A stretch of DNA of 64,000 bases from Dickeya fangzhongdai. Its GTDB lineage: Bacteria; Pseudomonadota; Gammaproteobacteria; Enterobacterales; Enterobacteriaceae. The notes beneath the pieces were generated by a model, which saw only the letters and a list, made by a program, of their open reading frames with translations, searched no databases and was not told where the DNA came from. Shown piece after piece: positions 12,880 through 21,484 of the stretch (within the stretch, counting starts at the first letter, position 1; every line of letters starts with the position of its first letter). Position numbers and translations under genes: made by a program. The DNA lies in NCBI RefSeq assembly GCF_002812485.1, contig NZ_CP025003.1:2232001-2296000 (forward strand). Reading direction: 5' to 3'.

Positions 12880-14838
12880 TCAAAAGGAAGCCCAGTCGTC
12901 CTGATGATTTTTAGCGGCCGGTTTCGCCGATGCCTTACCGGCGGCGGGCAGAGCCTGCAGCGGGCGGCGCGGGTTATTTAGCGCAGCAGGGCGCGGTGAC
13001 GTCGCCGGGGATTCGGACAACCGGAACGTGGCGACCAGTTTTTCCAACAGCATCGCCTGTTCTTCCAGCGCATTGGCGGCAGAGGATGACTGCGAAACCA
13101 GCGCGGCGTTTTGCTGCGTGGTGCTGTCCAGTTCGGTTATGGCGCGGGAGATCTGTTCGATACCGCGGCTTTGCTCTTCCGAGGCGGAGGAAATCTCGCC
13201 CATAATATCGTTAACGCGGGATACCGAGTTGACGATGCTCTCCATGGTTTGTCCCGCTTCCGCTACCAGCGTACTGCCGGCATTGGTTCTTTCCACGGAT
13301 TCGGCAATCAGGGCGGCGATATCTTTGGCGGCCTGAGAGCTACGCTGGGAAAGGCTGCGCACCTCGCCGGCCACCACGGCAAAACCACGTCCTTGTTCGC
13401 CGGCGCGAGCGGCTTCCACGGCGGCGTTCAGCGCCAGAATGTTGGTCTGGAAAGCGATGCTATTGATGACCGCGGTGATATCGGCGATTTTCCTCGAGCT
13501 GGCGGCGATATCATCCATAGTTTTCACCACGTTTTGCACCACTTCGCCGCCTTTATGCGCATTTTGGGATGCGTCGGAAGCAATCTGGCTGGCATGACGG
13601 GCGTTTTCCGTGTTGTTCTTCACCGTTGACGTCAGTTCTTCCATGCTGGCGGCGGTTTGCACCACGGCGGCGGATTGCTGTTCGGTTCGGGAGGCGAGAT
13701 CGCTATTGCCGGCGGCAATGTCGGCGGCAGAATGGGTGACATGACCAACGCTGTCGCGGACATCGGAAATCATCTGACGCAGACGGTCGTTCATGGCGGC
13801 CATCGCGGCGGTCAGCTTGCCCAGTTCATCGTGGCGATCGACGTTGATAGTGGCGGTCAGGTCGCCGCTGGCGATGCGTTCCGCCAGCATCAGGTTATGC
13901 ATTACCGGGCGGGTGATCTGGCGAATGATATAGACGGCAATCAGGATACCGATGATCACCGCGATCAACCCGATCAGCAGTGTAATGTTGGCTGAACCGT
14001 ACGCCAGCGCATCGTTCTGGTTTTTCACCGTCGTGATCAGAGATTTGATCACCGCGCTGCTTTTATCCCCGCCGGTTTTCACGGCATTTTCCGCTTTTTT
14101 CAGATCGCTCCAGGCACGGGAATAGTCCTGATTCTGCGAGGCGTATTGCCCGGTGTATTTCCAGAGATCTTCCACCAGTTTCTGCGTTTCGCCGGAGAGC
14201 GTCGGCAGCAGAGCCTGATAAGCCTTCTGCACCTCGACATAGCGGCTGCTAAACGCCTTGGCGGCATCGTCAGTGCCGGTAAGCTGCAATTCATACGAGA
14301 GGTTCTTCAGCGACGCGGTGGCGTAAGCCAATTCATCCACGCGCTGGTACAACGCGGTGTCCAGTTGCTGATTTTGCAGGCCGTCGCGAAAACTTTTGAC
14401 GGCATCCTGCGCATTCAGCGTGGCGATCTGCTTTCTCAGCGCGACCACCTGTTGCGTGGCGGCTGACATATCTGCGACCGATTTCTGGAAATCCACCATG
14501 ATCTTATCCAGATCATTGATGTAACCGAGTTCGTCGCTGTGCCAGGAGAGCGTGTGGGCGCTTTGGGTCAGGTCGGCGGCGTGTTTGACGAAGCCGGTCA
14601 GAACGGTTTGCGTGCTGTCGTCCGGAGTATAGAAATATTTCAGGCGGTTGATTTTGGCCTGGAAGACTTCAATGTTGATGTTGTAAATCAGATTGGTTTT
14701 TTCGTAGATATCGCGAATGTCGCGAAAGCGTATCGCGCTGAGTGAGGAAGCCATTACCACCAGCAATAACACTACGCCGAATCCCAGGTAGAGTTTGTGA
14801 GAAATTTTGGTATTTTTTATCGTGCTGCTGAACCCCAT
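12880..14838 (-). CDS. Methyl-accepting chemotaxis protein with HBM-sized ligand domain
   Basis: 652-residue transmembrane chemoreceptor. TM1 is about 16-35 and TM2 about 285-305. The ~250-residue all-helical periplasmic domain between them is the size of a helical bimodular (HBM) domain, known from P. putida McpS, which senses TCA-cycle acids. A HAMP domain follows (about 305-358), then a methylation helix pair around the signalling tip [25 protein letters not shown]. The C-terminus DDWASF resembles the CheR/CheB-tethering pentapeptide (xWxxF). The start has AAGGAG 7 bases upstream. The neighbours are citrate-sensing and citrate-use genes, so a carboxylic-acid ligand is inferred. A sigma-28-like promoter lies upstream. 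Confidence 0.93.
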   Translation of the reverse strand: MGFSSTIKNTKISHKLYLGFGVVLLLVVMASSLSAIRFRDIRDIYEKTNLIYNINIEVFQAKINRLKYFYTPDDSTQTVLTGFVKHAADLTQSAHTLSWHSDELGYINDLDKIMVDFQKSVADMSAATQQVVALRKQIATLNAQDAVKSFRDGLQNQQLDTALYQRVDELAYATASLKNLSYELQLTGTDDAAKAFSSRYVEVQKAYQALLPTLSGETQKLVEDLWKYTGQYASQNQDYSRAWSDLKKAENAVKTGGDKSSAVIKSLITTVKNQNDALAYGSANITLLIGLIAVIIGILIAVYIIRQITRPVMHNLMLAERIASGDLTATINVDRHDELGKLTAAMAAMNDRLRQMISDVRDSVGHVTHSAADIAAGNSDLASRTEQQSAAVVQTAASMEELTSTVKNNTENARHASQIASDASQNAHKGGEVVQNVVKTMDDIAASSRKIADITAVINSIAFQTNILALNAAVEAARAGEQGRGFAVVAGEVRSLSQRSSQAAKDIAALIAESVERTNAGSTLVAEAGQTMESIVNSVSRVNDIMGEISSASEEQSRGIEQISRAITELDSTTQQNAALVSQSSSAANALEEQAMLLEKLVATFRLSESPATSPRPAALNNPRRPLQALPAAGKASAKPAAKNHQDDWASF

Positions 14839-14940
14839 TGCCGTACTCCTTGAAATAAATTACCTGAGTGTTGTTATTGGTCTGGTGCTGTGAACGTCGG
14901 TGGTGCATAAGCCACGTTTTTGCGACGTCCGGTCAGTGTG

Positions 14941-14968
14941 TTATCGGTGCCTGCAGTATAGAGATTTA
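14941..14968 (-). promoter_or_regulatory. Sigma-28-like promoter of the chemoreceptor gene
   Basis: On the minus strand TAAATCTC, 12-bp spacer, ACCGATAA. The -10 matches the FliA consensus GCCGATAA at 7 of 8 bases. The -35 matches TAAAGTTT at 5 of 8, and the spacer is one base longer than usual. It lies about 100 bp upstream of the start codon. Confidence 0.5.
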
Positions 14969-15184
14969 GTTGTACTTGCGCTGCTTGATAGTTTTTTGTG
15001 ACGTGAGGCTGTTTATCTGGCGAAATGCCTAAGTACGTTAGGTCTGTTGACTGAAATCGACGGCCGGCTGGAAACGCGCCATTCTGCCGCTTACCGAGCC
15101 ACCGCACACCCCTGGCATGCTGGTATCACAGGGGCTTTCATACCGTGAACACATACCGTGAAGAGGCGGCTGGTGAGGGGGAAC

Positions 15185-15214
15185 GCCATACCGACAAGAG
15201 GCGGTCGGTATGGC
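15185..15214. terminator. Stem-loop after dpiA with flanking repeats
   Basis: Perfect 11-bp stem GCCATACCGAC/GTCGGTATGGC with an 8-nt loop, 30 bp past the dpiA stop. CATACCG also occurs at 15139 and 15152. The last copy is followed by AAGAGGCGG, as is the copy in the stem, so the stem seems to have grown from a local duplication. No T-run is present. Confidence 0.55.
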
Positions 15215-15243
15215 GGGCAGGAAAGGGCGCTCGAACGCGCGTG

Positions 15244-15969
15244 TCAGTCCAGGTGTTTTTTGCGGTAGAGGCGCCGGGGGTGGCCAATCTTGCCGTAGCG
15301 CATTTCTACATCCAGAAAATGGTTTTCAAGCCCGAACTCCAGATAACGCCGGGCGGTGGTTTTGCTTAATCCGGTTTTTTCCACCACTTCATCCACGGAG
15401 AACAGGGCTTGTGGATCGTCCTGAAAGATCTGTTTGATCAGACTAAGGGTGTTTTCTTCGATGCCTTTGCTGCCCGGCCCGTTAGGTATGGTAGACGCCT
15501 GCAACTGATAAAGCACGTCCACGTTCTGCTGATCGACGACCTTGTAGGTATGCTGGGTTTTGACGAACTGGATAAAGCGCTCCAGCGATGAGCGCAGCCG
15601 CGGATAGGACACCGGCTTGATGATGTAATCAAAGGCGCCGCACCGAATGGCTTGCGCGCAGGTGTTCATGTCGCTGGCGGCGGTGATGAAAATCACCGAA
15701 CAGTTGATGCTGCGCATCAGGTCGCTTTCGATCAGCTGAACGCCTTCGCCGTCCGGCAGGTAGTTATCCAGCAGCATCAGACGGGGTTTGTACTGTTGCA
15801 GCATGCGTTTGGCTTCGTTCAGGGTTGACGCAGTGCCCACCACCCGCAGCGCGAAATTCTTTTCGATAAATTCCGCGTGGATATTTGCCAGCTTTCTTTC
15901 ATCTTCAACGATCAGTACGTCGAAGTTTTCAATGGTTCGTTCAGTCGGCATGGTGCTCGCAATCGGCAT
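15244..15969 (-). CDS. dpiA: Response regulator of the CitB/DpiA family
   Basis: 241 residues. The receiver domain (about 16-135) has the acidic pair ED, the phosphoacceptor Asp in LLDNYLPDGEG, Thr/Ser in ITAASD and Lys in IIKPVSY. The C-terminal part has a winged-helix segment with the CitB-type motif GLSKTTARRYLEFGLE and ends in GKIGHPRRLYRKK. This family activates citrate or C4-dicarboxylate transport and fermentation genes. It is co-transcribed after its kinase (24-bp gap). A 15-bp repeat with 18-bp period duplicates the start codon region, so translation can begin at 15969 or 15951. The second gives a length closer to E. coli DpiA. Confidence 0.93.
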   Translation of the reverse strand: MPIASTMPTERTIENFDVLIVEDERKLANIHAEFIEKNFALRVVGTASTLNEAKRMLQQYKPRLMLLDNYLPDGEGVQLIESDLMRSINCSVIFITAASDMNTCAQAIRCGAFDYIIKPVSYPRLRSSLERFIQFVKTQHTYKVVDQQNVDVLYQLQASTIPNGPGSKGIEENTLSLIKQIFQDDPQALFSVDEVVEKTGLSKTTARRYLEFGLENHFLDVEMRYGKIGHPRRLYRKKHLD

Positions 15970-15993
15970 GGTGCTCGTATTCCCTGTTTTTGG

Positions 15994-17589
15994 TTATATG
16001 GTGGTTTTTGGAATGAAAATAGAAAAAATAGCGCCGTGAGGCGAATTGTCAGAAACCTCGATCACACCCTGTGCCTGGCTGACATAGCTGGAAACCAGAT
16101 GCAGGCCCAGCCCGTGATCGCCTTCCTGTTTGCTGGTGACGCCCATTTCAAATACCCGATCCGCAATGGCGGGGTCAATCCCTGTACCTTGATCGGCGAC
16201 TTCAATGACCAGTTCCTGCTCACCATCGTGGATATACACTTCGACAGGATGGTAAGCCGGGGTACTGGCCAGTGTGGCTTCTACTGCATTATCGATTAAA
16301 TTCCCAATAATTGACATCAACTCTGTTTCACTGAGGGACGCAGGGATGCCGCTGAGCTGGCAGCGCGGATCAAAACGCAGTTCGATGCCTTTTTCTCGGG
16401 CGCTGGCGTATTTACCCAGCAGCAGGCCGCAAAGCGCCGGGGAACAAAAGCGGCTGGAGATAAAATCCAGCACTACCTGCGCCCCTTCGGACTGCGCCTC
16501 AATGTAACGCACGGCTTCATCATAACGGCGTAAATGCAACAGCCCGGCCAGCGTGGCGGTCCAGTTCAGTTGTTCGTGCCGCAGAATGCGCAAGCTGTTG
16601 GCGTAGCGTTTCACCTGGCTGAGCTGCATGCTCAGGGTGTGGAGGTCGTTCTTGTCGCGAAAACTGATGACCCAACCTTGCAGTTCGTCCTCCAGCATAA
16701 TGCGTACGCGGCTGGCGATAACCGTAATCTGGTTGAAGCGGCAGATCTCATCATGGGTATCGTTGACCCAGATGTCTTTATTGGAGAAAAACGGCACCGG
16801 CGCGATGACATCATCGATCGGTTTACCGCGTAACTGATATGAGGGCATGGTCAGACCAAGCAAATCTTTTGCCGCATGGTTGATCACCGCGATGTTACGC
16901 TGCTTGTCGATGGCGATCACGCCTTCATAAATGGACTCCAGCAACGCCTTTTGCTGCCTGACCAGCAACCGGATTTCCAGCGGCTCCAGCCCGAACATCT
17001 GCTTTTTCAGGTTACGGGAAAACCACCAGGAGAAAAAGAACAAGGCGACCAGCATGGCGACGATCGCCAGGCCGACATGGGCGACTTTACTGAATGTCAG
17101 GTTGTCGATGCGCTTTTTCAGATACCCCACCGAGACAATGCCGATAACCTGATCGCCTTCCATGATCGGCGCTTTACTGCGCAGCGAAATACCGATGGCG
17201 CCACGGCGCAGCGTGATGGTGCTTTGCCCTTCCAGCACCTCTTTGTTATCGCCGCCGATCATTTCGGTGCCGAGCAGCGAGGGTTCTTCCGAGTGATAAA
17301 GGTGGGTGGCGTTGCGATCGCCGATAACGATAAAGCTGGCGTCGCTGCGTGCTTTGATTTGGTCGACCAGGTCGTCGATGGTGGCGGTGTCGCCGTGTTT
17401 TACCGCCTCAACCAGTGAGGGAATAATCGCGATTTCACGCGCCTGAATCTGCGCCCGGCTGCCCAGTTCATCATAAAGTTGCTGGTCTACCGCCCGGTAA
17501 TAGTAAAGCCCCGCGGTGATAAGCAGCAGAGAAAAAAAGATCATCAGGTAGATGAACAGCTTGAGATGGAACGGTAGCCTGACAGTCAT
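15994..17589 (-). CDS. dpiB: Sensor histidine kinase of the CitA/DpiB family
   Basis: 531 residues. TM1 is about 7-28. The periplasmic PASp domain of ~140 residues contains the ligand region around DASFIVIGDRNATHLYHSEEPSLLG, typical of citrate/C4-dicarboxylate sensors. TM2 is about 172-192, followed by a cytoplasmic PAS domain (EGVIAIDKQRNIAVINHAA). The kinase core has the unusual H-box ILRHEQLNWTATLAGLLHL, the N-box NLIDNAVEA, and ATP-lid segments DQGTGI and GDHGLGLHLV. The protein is in the inner membrane. It is divergent from the transporter gene it presumably controls, through a 427-bp regulatory region. Confidence 0.93.
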   Translation of the reverse strand: MTVRLPFHLKLFIYLMIFFSLLLITAGLYYYRAVDQQLYDELGSRAQIQAREIAIIPSLVEAVKHGDTATIDDLVDQIKARSDASFIVIGDRNATHLYHSEEPSLLGTEMIGGDNKEVLEGQSTITLRRGAIGISLRSKAPIMEGDQVIGIVSVGYLKKRIDNLTFSKVAHVGLAIVAMLVALFFFSWWFSRNLKKQMFGLEPLEIRLLVRQQKALLESIYEGVIAIDKQRNIAVINHAAKDLLGLTMPSYQLRGKPIDDVIAPVPFFSNKDIWVNDTHDEICRFNQITVIASRVRIMLEDELQGWVISFRDKNDLHTLSMQLSQVKRYANSLRILRHEQLNWTATLAGLLHLRRYDEAVRYIEAQSEGAQVVLDFISSRFCSPALCGLLLGKYASAREKGIELRFDPRCQLSGIPASLSETELMSIIGNLIDNAVEATLASTPAYHPVEVYIHDGEQELVIEVADQGTGIDPAIADRVFEMGVTSKQEGDHGLGLHLVSSYVSQAQGVIEVSDNSPHGAIFSIFIPKTTI

Positions 17590-17791
17590 AATGTGCTAAT
17601 CACCGGTAAAGCGCGGAAACGAAGATGGCTAATTTATCATGAAAGGCGTACAAGAAAGGGTATAAAAAATAGTCTTGTGAAGCGCTCCGCGTAAATTGTG
17701 AAAATAGTATTCTTATTTCTGCATTTTTAAATAAAGCGTAAATTAAGCGTCACGGACAGAGGACATTTTAATTACTTTTTTTCAACATATA

Positions 17792-17807
17792 ATTCCATCG
17801 ACGGAAT
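17792..17807. repeat. 16-bp near-palindrome in the dpiB-citS control region
   Basis: ATTCCATCGACGGAAT is self-complementary at 14 of 16 positions. It lies 200 bp before dpiB and 210 bp before citS, in otherwise AT-rich DNA, so it is a possible operator. No regulator is recognised. Confidence 0.5.
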
Positions 17808-17823
17808 AGGTGCCATTCGCTTC

Positions 17824-17917
17824 ATAAAAACCATAAAAACCACGAAAATAATCCTCGCTTGATGATCTTTTATTTTATTGATTTATAATCGAAAATTAAT
17901 AAAAACCATAAAAACCA
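17824..17917. promoter_or_regulatory. Paired 19-bp repeats, candidate DpiA/CitB binding sites
   Basis: ATAAAAACCATAAAAACCA occurs exactly at 17824-17842 and 17899-17917, 75 bp apart (about seven helical turns). Each copy is itself two tandem 9-bp units ATAAAAACC plus A. The AT-rich direct-repeat form fits CitB/DcuR-type response regulators. Copies lie 28-120 bp upstream of the CRP site. Confidence 0.65.
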
Positions 17918-17942
17918 TAAGCACCATTAAAACTCATTTTTT

Positions 17943-17994
17943 AATTTGAGGATTGTCACATAATAATTGGTGTTGAGCTCTTACTATGCCCGGG
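17943..17994 (+). promoter_or_regulatory. CRP site and class II promoter of citS
   Basis: TTTGA-N6-TCACA (17945-17960) matches the CRP core at 9 of 10 bases, with AA before it. Its centre is 17952.5. A -10 hexamer TACTAT lies at 17982-17987, placing the start near 17994, so the CRP centre is at -41.5, the class II position. No good -35 is present, as expected for an activator-dependent promoter. Confidence 0.7.
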
Positions 17995-18016
17995 AAAATA
18001 ACAAGGGGAGAAAGTT

Positions 18017-19384
18017 ATGAGTACCACTGATGATTCTTATATCGTTGTAAAAGATGAGGCCTCTGGGAAGGTTTCATTAAAAGAAAAATGGTGGCATGTT
18101 CTGGATAACTATAAAATTGGTGTTATTCCAGTGCCGCTGTTTATCCTTGCCGGGCTATTGATTGCACTGGACTGCCTTGAAGGGAAACTGCCCAGCGATA
18201 TCGTGGTGATGGTCGCCACGCTGGCGTTCTTCGGTTTTGCCTGTGGTGAGTTCGGTAAGCGTTTGCCGCTTATCGGCAAAATGGGTGCGGCGGCTATCTG
18301 CGCCACCTTTATTCCGTCTGCGCTGGTGTATTACGGCCTGCTGCCGCAGGTAGTTGTAGACTCCACCACCAAATTCTATAAATCCACCAACATTCTGTAT
18401 CTGTATATCTGCTGCATTATCGTCGGCAGCATCATGAGCATGAACCGGCAGACGCTGATTCAGGGCTTCCTGCGTATTTTTTTCCCCATGCTGTGCGGTG
18501 AAATAGTGGGCATGATTGTCGGTATGGGCGTCGGCATTATGCTGGGGATGGACCCGTTCCAGATCTTCTTCTTCCTGGTGCTGCCGATCATGGCTGGCGG
18601 CGTGGGTGAAGGGGCGATTCCGCTTTCTATCGGTTACGCCACGCTGCTGCACATGGAACAGGGCGTCGCGCTGGGCCGTATCCTGCCAATCGTCATGCTG
18701 GGCAGCCTGACCGCTATCGTTCTTGCCGGTGTACTGAATCAACTGGGTAAACGTTATCCGCACCTGACCGGTGAAGGCGACCTGATGCCGAACAAGGCAA
18801 ACGGCACCGAACAGGCTCCGGCCACACTCACCAGCACGCTGAGCGGCAAAATGGACCCGGCCAATCTGGCTGCGGGCGCTCTGCTGGCTATCTTGCTGTA
18901 CATGATCGGTATGCTGGGCTACAAGCTGATTGGTCTGCCGGCCCCGGTAGGCATGCTGTTCGCCGCGGTGATCGTGAAACTGCTCAATGGTGCGTCTCCG
19001 CGTCTGCTGGAAGGCTCCCAGGTGGTTTACAAATTCTTCCAGACGTCTGTGACCTATCCGATTCTGTTCGCCGTTGGTGTGGCGATCACGCCGTGGGAAG
19101 AACTGGTGCACGCGTTCACCATTACCAACCTGCTGGTGATTGTTTCCACCGTGGTAGCGCTGGTTACCACCGGTTTCTTCGTCGGCAAGAAAATCGGTAT
19201 GCATCCGATTGATGTTGCCATCATCTCCTGCTGCCAGAGCGGGCAGGGCGGTACCGGCGACGTGGCTATTCTCACCGCCGGCAACCGTATGGTGCTGATG
19301 CCATTCGCTCAGATTGCTACCCGTATTGGTGGGGCAATCAACGTCTCCGTGGCCTTGCTGGTTCTTGGCAAGTTCCTGGTGTGA
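18017..19384 (+). CDS. citS: 2-hydroxycarboxylate (citrate) : Na+ symporter, CitS family
   Basis: 455 residues, inner-membrane secondary transporter of the 2HCT family (CitS, CitP, CimH). Eleven or more hydrophobic segments are seen. The two re-entrant-loop signatures GGVGEG (PIMAGGVGEGAIPLS) and GGTGD (SGQGGTGDVAI) mark the two inverted halves. The C-terminal NRMVLMPFAQIATRIGG contains the arginine region used for carboxylate binding. In Klebsiella CitS imports citrate with Na+. The ribosome site AAGGGGAGAAAGTT lies just upstream. It is first in the cluster, divergent from dpiBA, under a CRP-type promoter. Malate or another 2-hydroxy acid remains possible. Confidence 0.93.
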   Translation: MSTTDDSYIVVKDEASGKVSLKEKWWHVLDNYKIGVIPVPLFILAGLLIALDCLEGKLPSDIVVMVATLAFFGFACGEFGKRLPLIGKMGAAAICATFIPSALVYYGLLPQVVVDSTTKFYKSTNILYLYICCIIVGSIMSMNRQTLIQGFLRIFFPMLCGEIVGMIVGMGVGIMLGMDPFQIFFFLVLPIMAGGVGEGAIPLSIGYATLLHMEQGVALGRILPIVMLGSLTAIVLAGVLNQLGKRYPHLTGEGDLMPNKANGTEQAPATLTSTLSGKMDPANLAAGALLAILLYMIGMLGYKLIGLPAPVGMLFAAVIVKLLNGASPRLLEGSQVVYKFFQTSVTYPILFAVGVAITPWEELVHAFTITNLLVIVSTVVALVTTGFFVGKKIGMHPIDVAIISCCQSGQGGTGDVAILTAGNRMVLMPFAQIATRIGGAINVSVALLVLGKFLV

Positions 19385-19409
19385 CGGTTGTATGACAAAA
19401 ACAAATAAC

Positions 19410-19427
19410 GCCGCGATAGCAAGCGGC
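19410..19427 (+). terminator. Weak hairpin after citS
   Basis: Five-bp stem GCCGC/GCGGC with an 8-nt loop followed by CTTATTT. It could lower expression of the downstream genes relative to the transporter. Confidence 0.35.
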
Positions 19428-19448
19428 CTTATTTAAACAGGAAAGATT

Positions 19449-20333
19449 ATGAAACTTGCAAGTTACCGCCATCACGGCAAAAACAGCTACGGGATCCACA
19501 CGCCTGCGGGCCTGATTGATTTGGGAAGCCGGCTCGGCGACCGTTATTCGGACCTGAAAGCGTTGCTGGCTGGCGATGCGCTCCAGGAAGCTGCGGCTTT
19601 CCAGAGCGAGACTCCGGACGTCGCCGTGGCAGACGTGACCTTCCTGCCGGTGATTGTGGCGCCGTCCAAAATCCTGTGCGTCGGCATGAACTACGCCGAC
19701 AAACGTAAAGAGTTCAACGAACAGAACCCGGCGCCGACGCTGTTTGTGCGTTTCGCCGACTCGCAGACCGGCCACGGCACCCAGGTGCTCAAGCCGCACT
19801 ACTCCAGCGAGTTCGACTATGAAGGCGAGCTGGCGGTCATCATCGGTAAAGATGGTCAGAACATCAGCCGCGACGAAGCGCTGTCGTTTGTCGCCGGTTA
19901 CAGCTGCTATATGGACGGTTCCGCCCGCGACTGGCAGCACAGCTGGTTTACCGCCGGTAAGAACTGGCAGAAAACCGGTGCGTTCGGGCCTTACCTCACT
20001 ACCCGTGACGAAATTCCGGATCCGCACGCGCTGGCCATCCGTACCTACCTGAACGGCCGCATGGTACAGGACGACAATACCGCCAGCATGATTCACAAAG
20101 TGGCGGATCTGATTGAGTACATCAGTACCTTCACCGCGCTGAGCGCCGGTGACGTGATTATTACCGGTTCGCCTGGCGGCGTCGGTAAGAAACGTACTCC
20201 GCCGCTGTTCATGAAACCGGGCGACAGCATTGAAGTGGAAATTGAAAACGTGGGTCACCTGCGCAACACCATTGGTGAAGTCGCTCAGCCGGTGAAAACC
20301 CCGCGAGCGGCACCCGCCGCTGTGGGGCACTGA
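19449..20333 (+). CDS. Fumarylacetoacetate hydrolase (FAH) family protein, possible oxaloacetate decarboxylase
   Basis: 294 residues with the FAH C-terminal catalytic fold (about 75-285). Metal-site residues are in FDYEGELAVIIG (ExE) and the following Asp region MDGSARDWQ. The substrate-proximal GMNYADK and the late ITGSPGGVGKKRTPPLFMKPGD are also present. FAH enzymes act on 2-oxo acids as hydrolases, isomerases, decarboxylases or tautomerases. FAHD1 and C. glutamicum Cg1458 decarboxylate oxaloacetate. It sits between citS and citC, exactly where citrate fermenters need oxaloacetate removed, and oadGAB genes are absent here. The role is inferred from context and homology, not shown. Confidence 0.85.
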   Translation: MKLASYRHHGKNSYGIHTPAGLIDLGSRLGDRYSDLKALLAGDALQEAAAFQSETPDVAVADVTFLPVIVAPSKILCVGMNYADKRKEFNEQNPAPTLFVRFADSQTGHGTQVLKPHYSSEFDYEGELAVIIGKDGQNISRDEALSFVAGYSCYMDGSARDWQHSWFTAGKNWQKTGAFGPYLTTRDEIPDPHALAIRTYLNGRMVQDDNTASMIHKVADLIEYISTFTALSAGDVIITGSPGGVGKKRTPPLFMKPGDSIEVEIENVGHLRNTIGEVAQPVKTPRAAPAAVGH

Positions 20334-20340
20334 CAGGCAT

Positions 20341-20362
20341 CGCCTCCGGTTCGCCGGAGGCG
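20341..20362 (+). repeat. Stable TTCG-tetraloop hairpin between the FAH gene and citC
   Basis: Nine-bp stem CGCCTCCGG/CCGGAGGCG closed by a TTCG loop, starting 7 bp after the FAH stop. There is no T-run, so it is more likely an mRNA-stabilising or processing element than a strong terminator. Confidence 0.65.
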
Positions 20363-20408
20363 TCGACCCCACGAGTTATGTGGTACAGCAAAAAGCAGGA
20401 TAACCGTT

Positions 20409-21452
20409 ATGTACGCCGATGAGAGTTTTACTTTTTCCACGCTGGATGTTCGCGTCCAACCCCGTGAAGTGGCTGAAGTCAGTCAGTTTCTCGGGATGTG
20501 CCAGTTGGGCATGGACAAGGATATCGAGTTTTTTGTGGTGGGCAGGCATAACGGCCAACTGGTTGCCTGTGCCGGGTTGTGCGCGAATACCATCAAGTGT
20601 GTGGCGGTGGATCCCGGCTATCGTGACCTCAACCTGGGGGTGAAAGTGGTGAACGAGGTGGTGCAGTTCGCTGCCGAACGTGGCCAGTTCCATCTGTTTC
20701 TCTACACCCGCCCCTGCAATATCACGGTTTTCCGCGGTTGCGGTTTCTACCCGCTGGCCTGTTATGAAGACAAGGCCGTGTTGATGGAAAATACGCCTAT
20801 CGGCATCAAACAGTATTGCCAGTCCCTGGCGACACAGGTCAAACCGGGTCGGGATATCGGCACCATCGTGATGAACGCCAACCCGTTCACGCTGGGGCAT
20901 TGTTATCTGGCGGAGCAAGCCGCCCGCGCCTGTGACTGGCTGCATATTTTCGTGGTGCGGGAAGATGTGTCCTTTTTCCCGTTCACCGAACGGCTGGACA
21001 TGGTACGTCAGGGGGTGGCGCACATCCCGAATCTGACGGTTCACGCCGGGTCGGAATACATGATCTCCAAAGCCACGTTTCCGGGCTATTTCCTGAAAGA
21101 AGAGCAACTGATTACTCAGGCCCATGCGGCGCTGGATCTGATCATCTTTCGCCAGTACATCGCACCGGCGCTCGGTATTACCCGGCGCTTTGTCGGCACA
21201 GAACCCTTCTGCCCGGTAACGCACCGTTATAACCAGGATATGCACCACTGGCTGGAGCAGGCCGGGCAGGTTGCCGCGCCGGCGCTGGAAGTGGTGGAAA
21301 TTGAACGCACTCGCGAACACTCCGGCCTGGCGATTTCCGCCTCTGAAGTGCGCCGGTTACTGAAGCTGCGTCAGTTTGAACATATCCGCGAGATCGTCCC
21401 GGCGACTACGTTTGCGCATTTACAACGCTATGGCGAACTCGCCTGTGCGTAA
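20409..21452 (+). CDS. citC: [Citrate (pro-3S)-lyase] ligase
   Basis: 347 residues. It acetylates the prosthetic group of citrate lyase using acetate and ATP, switching the lyase on. The N-terminal ~130 residues resemble a GNAT-type acetyltransferase domain. The C-terminal part is a nucleotidyltransferase with the HxGH-like motif NPFTLGHCYL, and EHSGLAISASEVRRLL near the end corresponds to the ISxS/T motif. First of the citCDEFXG set, with the classical enterobacterial order. AGGATAACC lies upstream of the start. Confidence 0.95.
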   Translation: MYADESFTFSTLDVRVQPREVAEVSQFLGMCQLGMDKDIEFFVVGRHNGQLVACAGLCANTIKCVAVDPGYRDLNLGVKVVNEVVQFAAERGQFHLFLYTRPCNITVFRGCGFYPLACYEDKAVLMENTPIGIKQYCQSLATQVKPGRDIGTIVMNANPFTLGHCYLAEQAARACDWLHIFVVREDVSFFPFTERLDMVRQGVAHIPNLTVHAGSEYMISKATFPGYFLKEEQLITQAHAALDLIIFRQYIAPALGITRRFVGTEPFCPVTHRYNQDMHHWLEQAGQVAAPALEVVEIERTREHSGLAISASEVRRLLKLRQFEHIREIVPATTFAHLQRYGELACA

Positions 21453-21484
21453 CGTGTTTTTAATGTATTAAGCAGGTAAACAAC

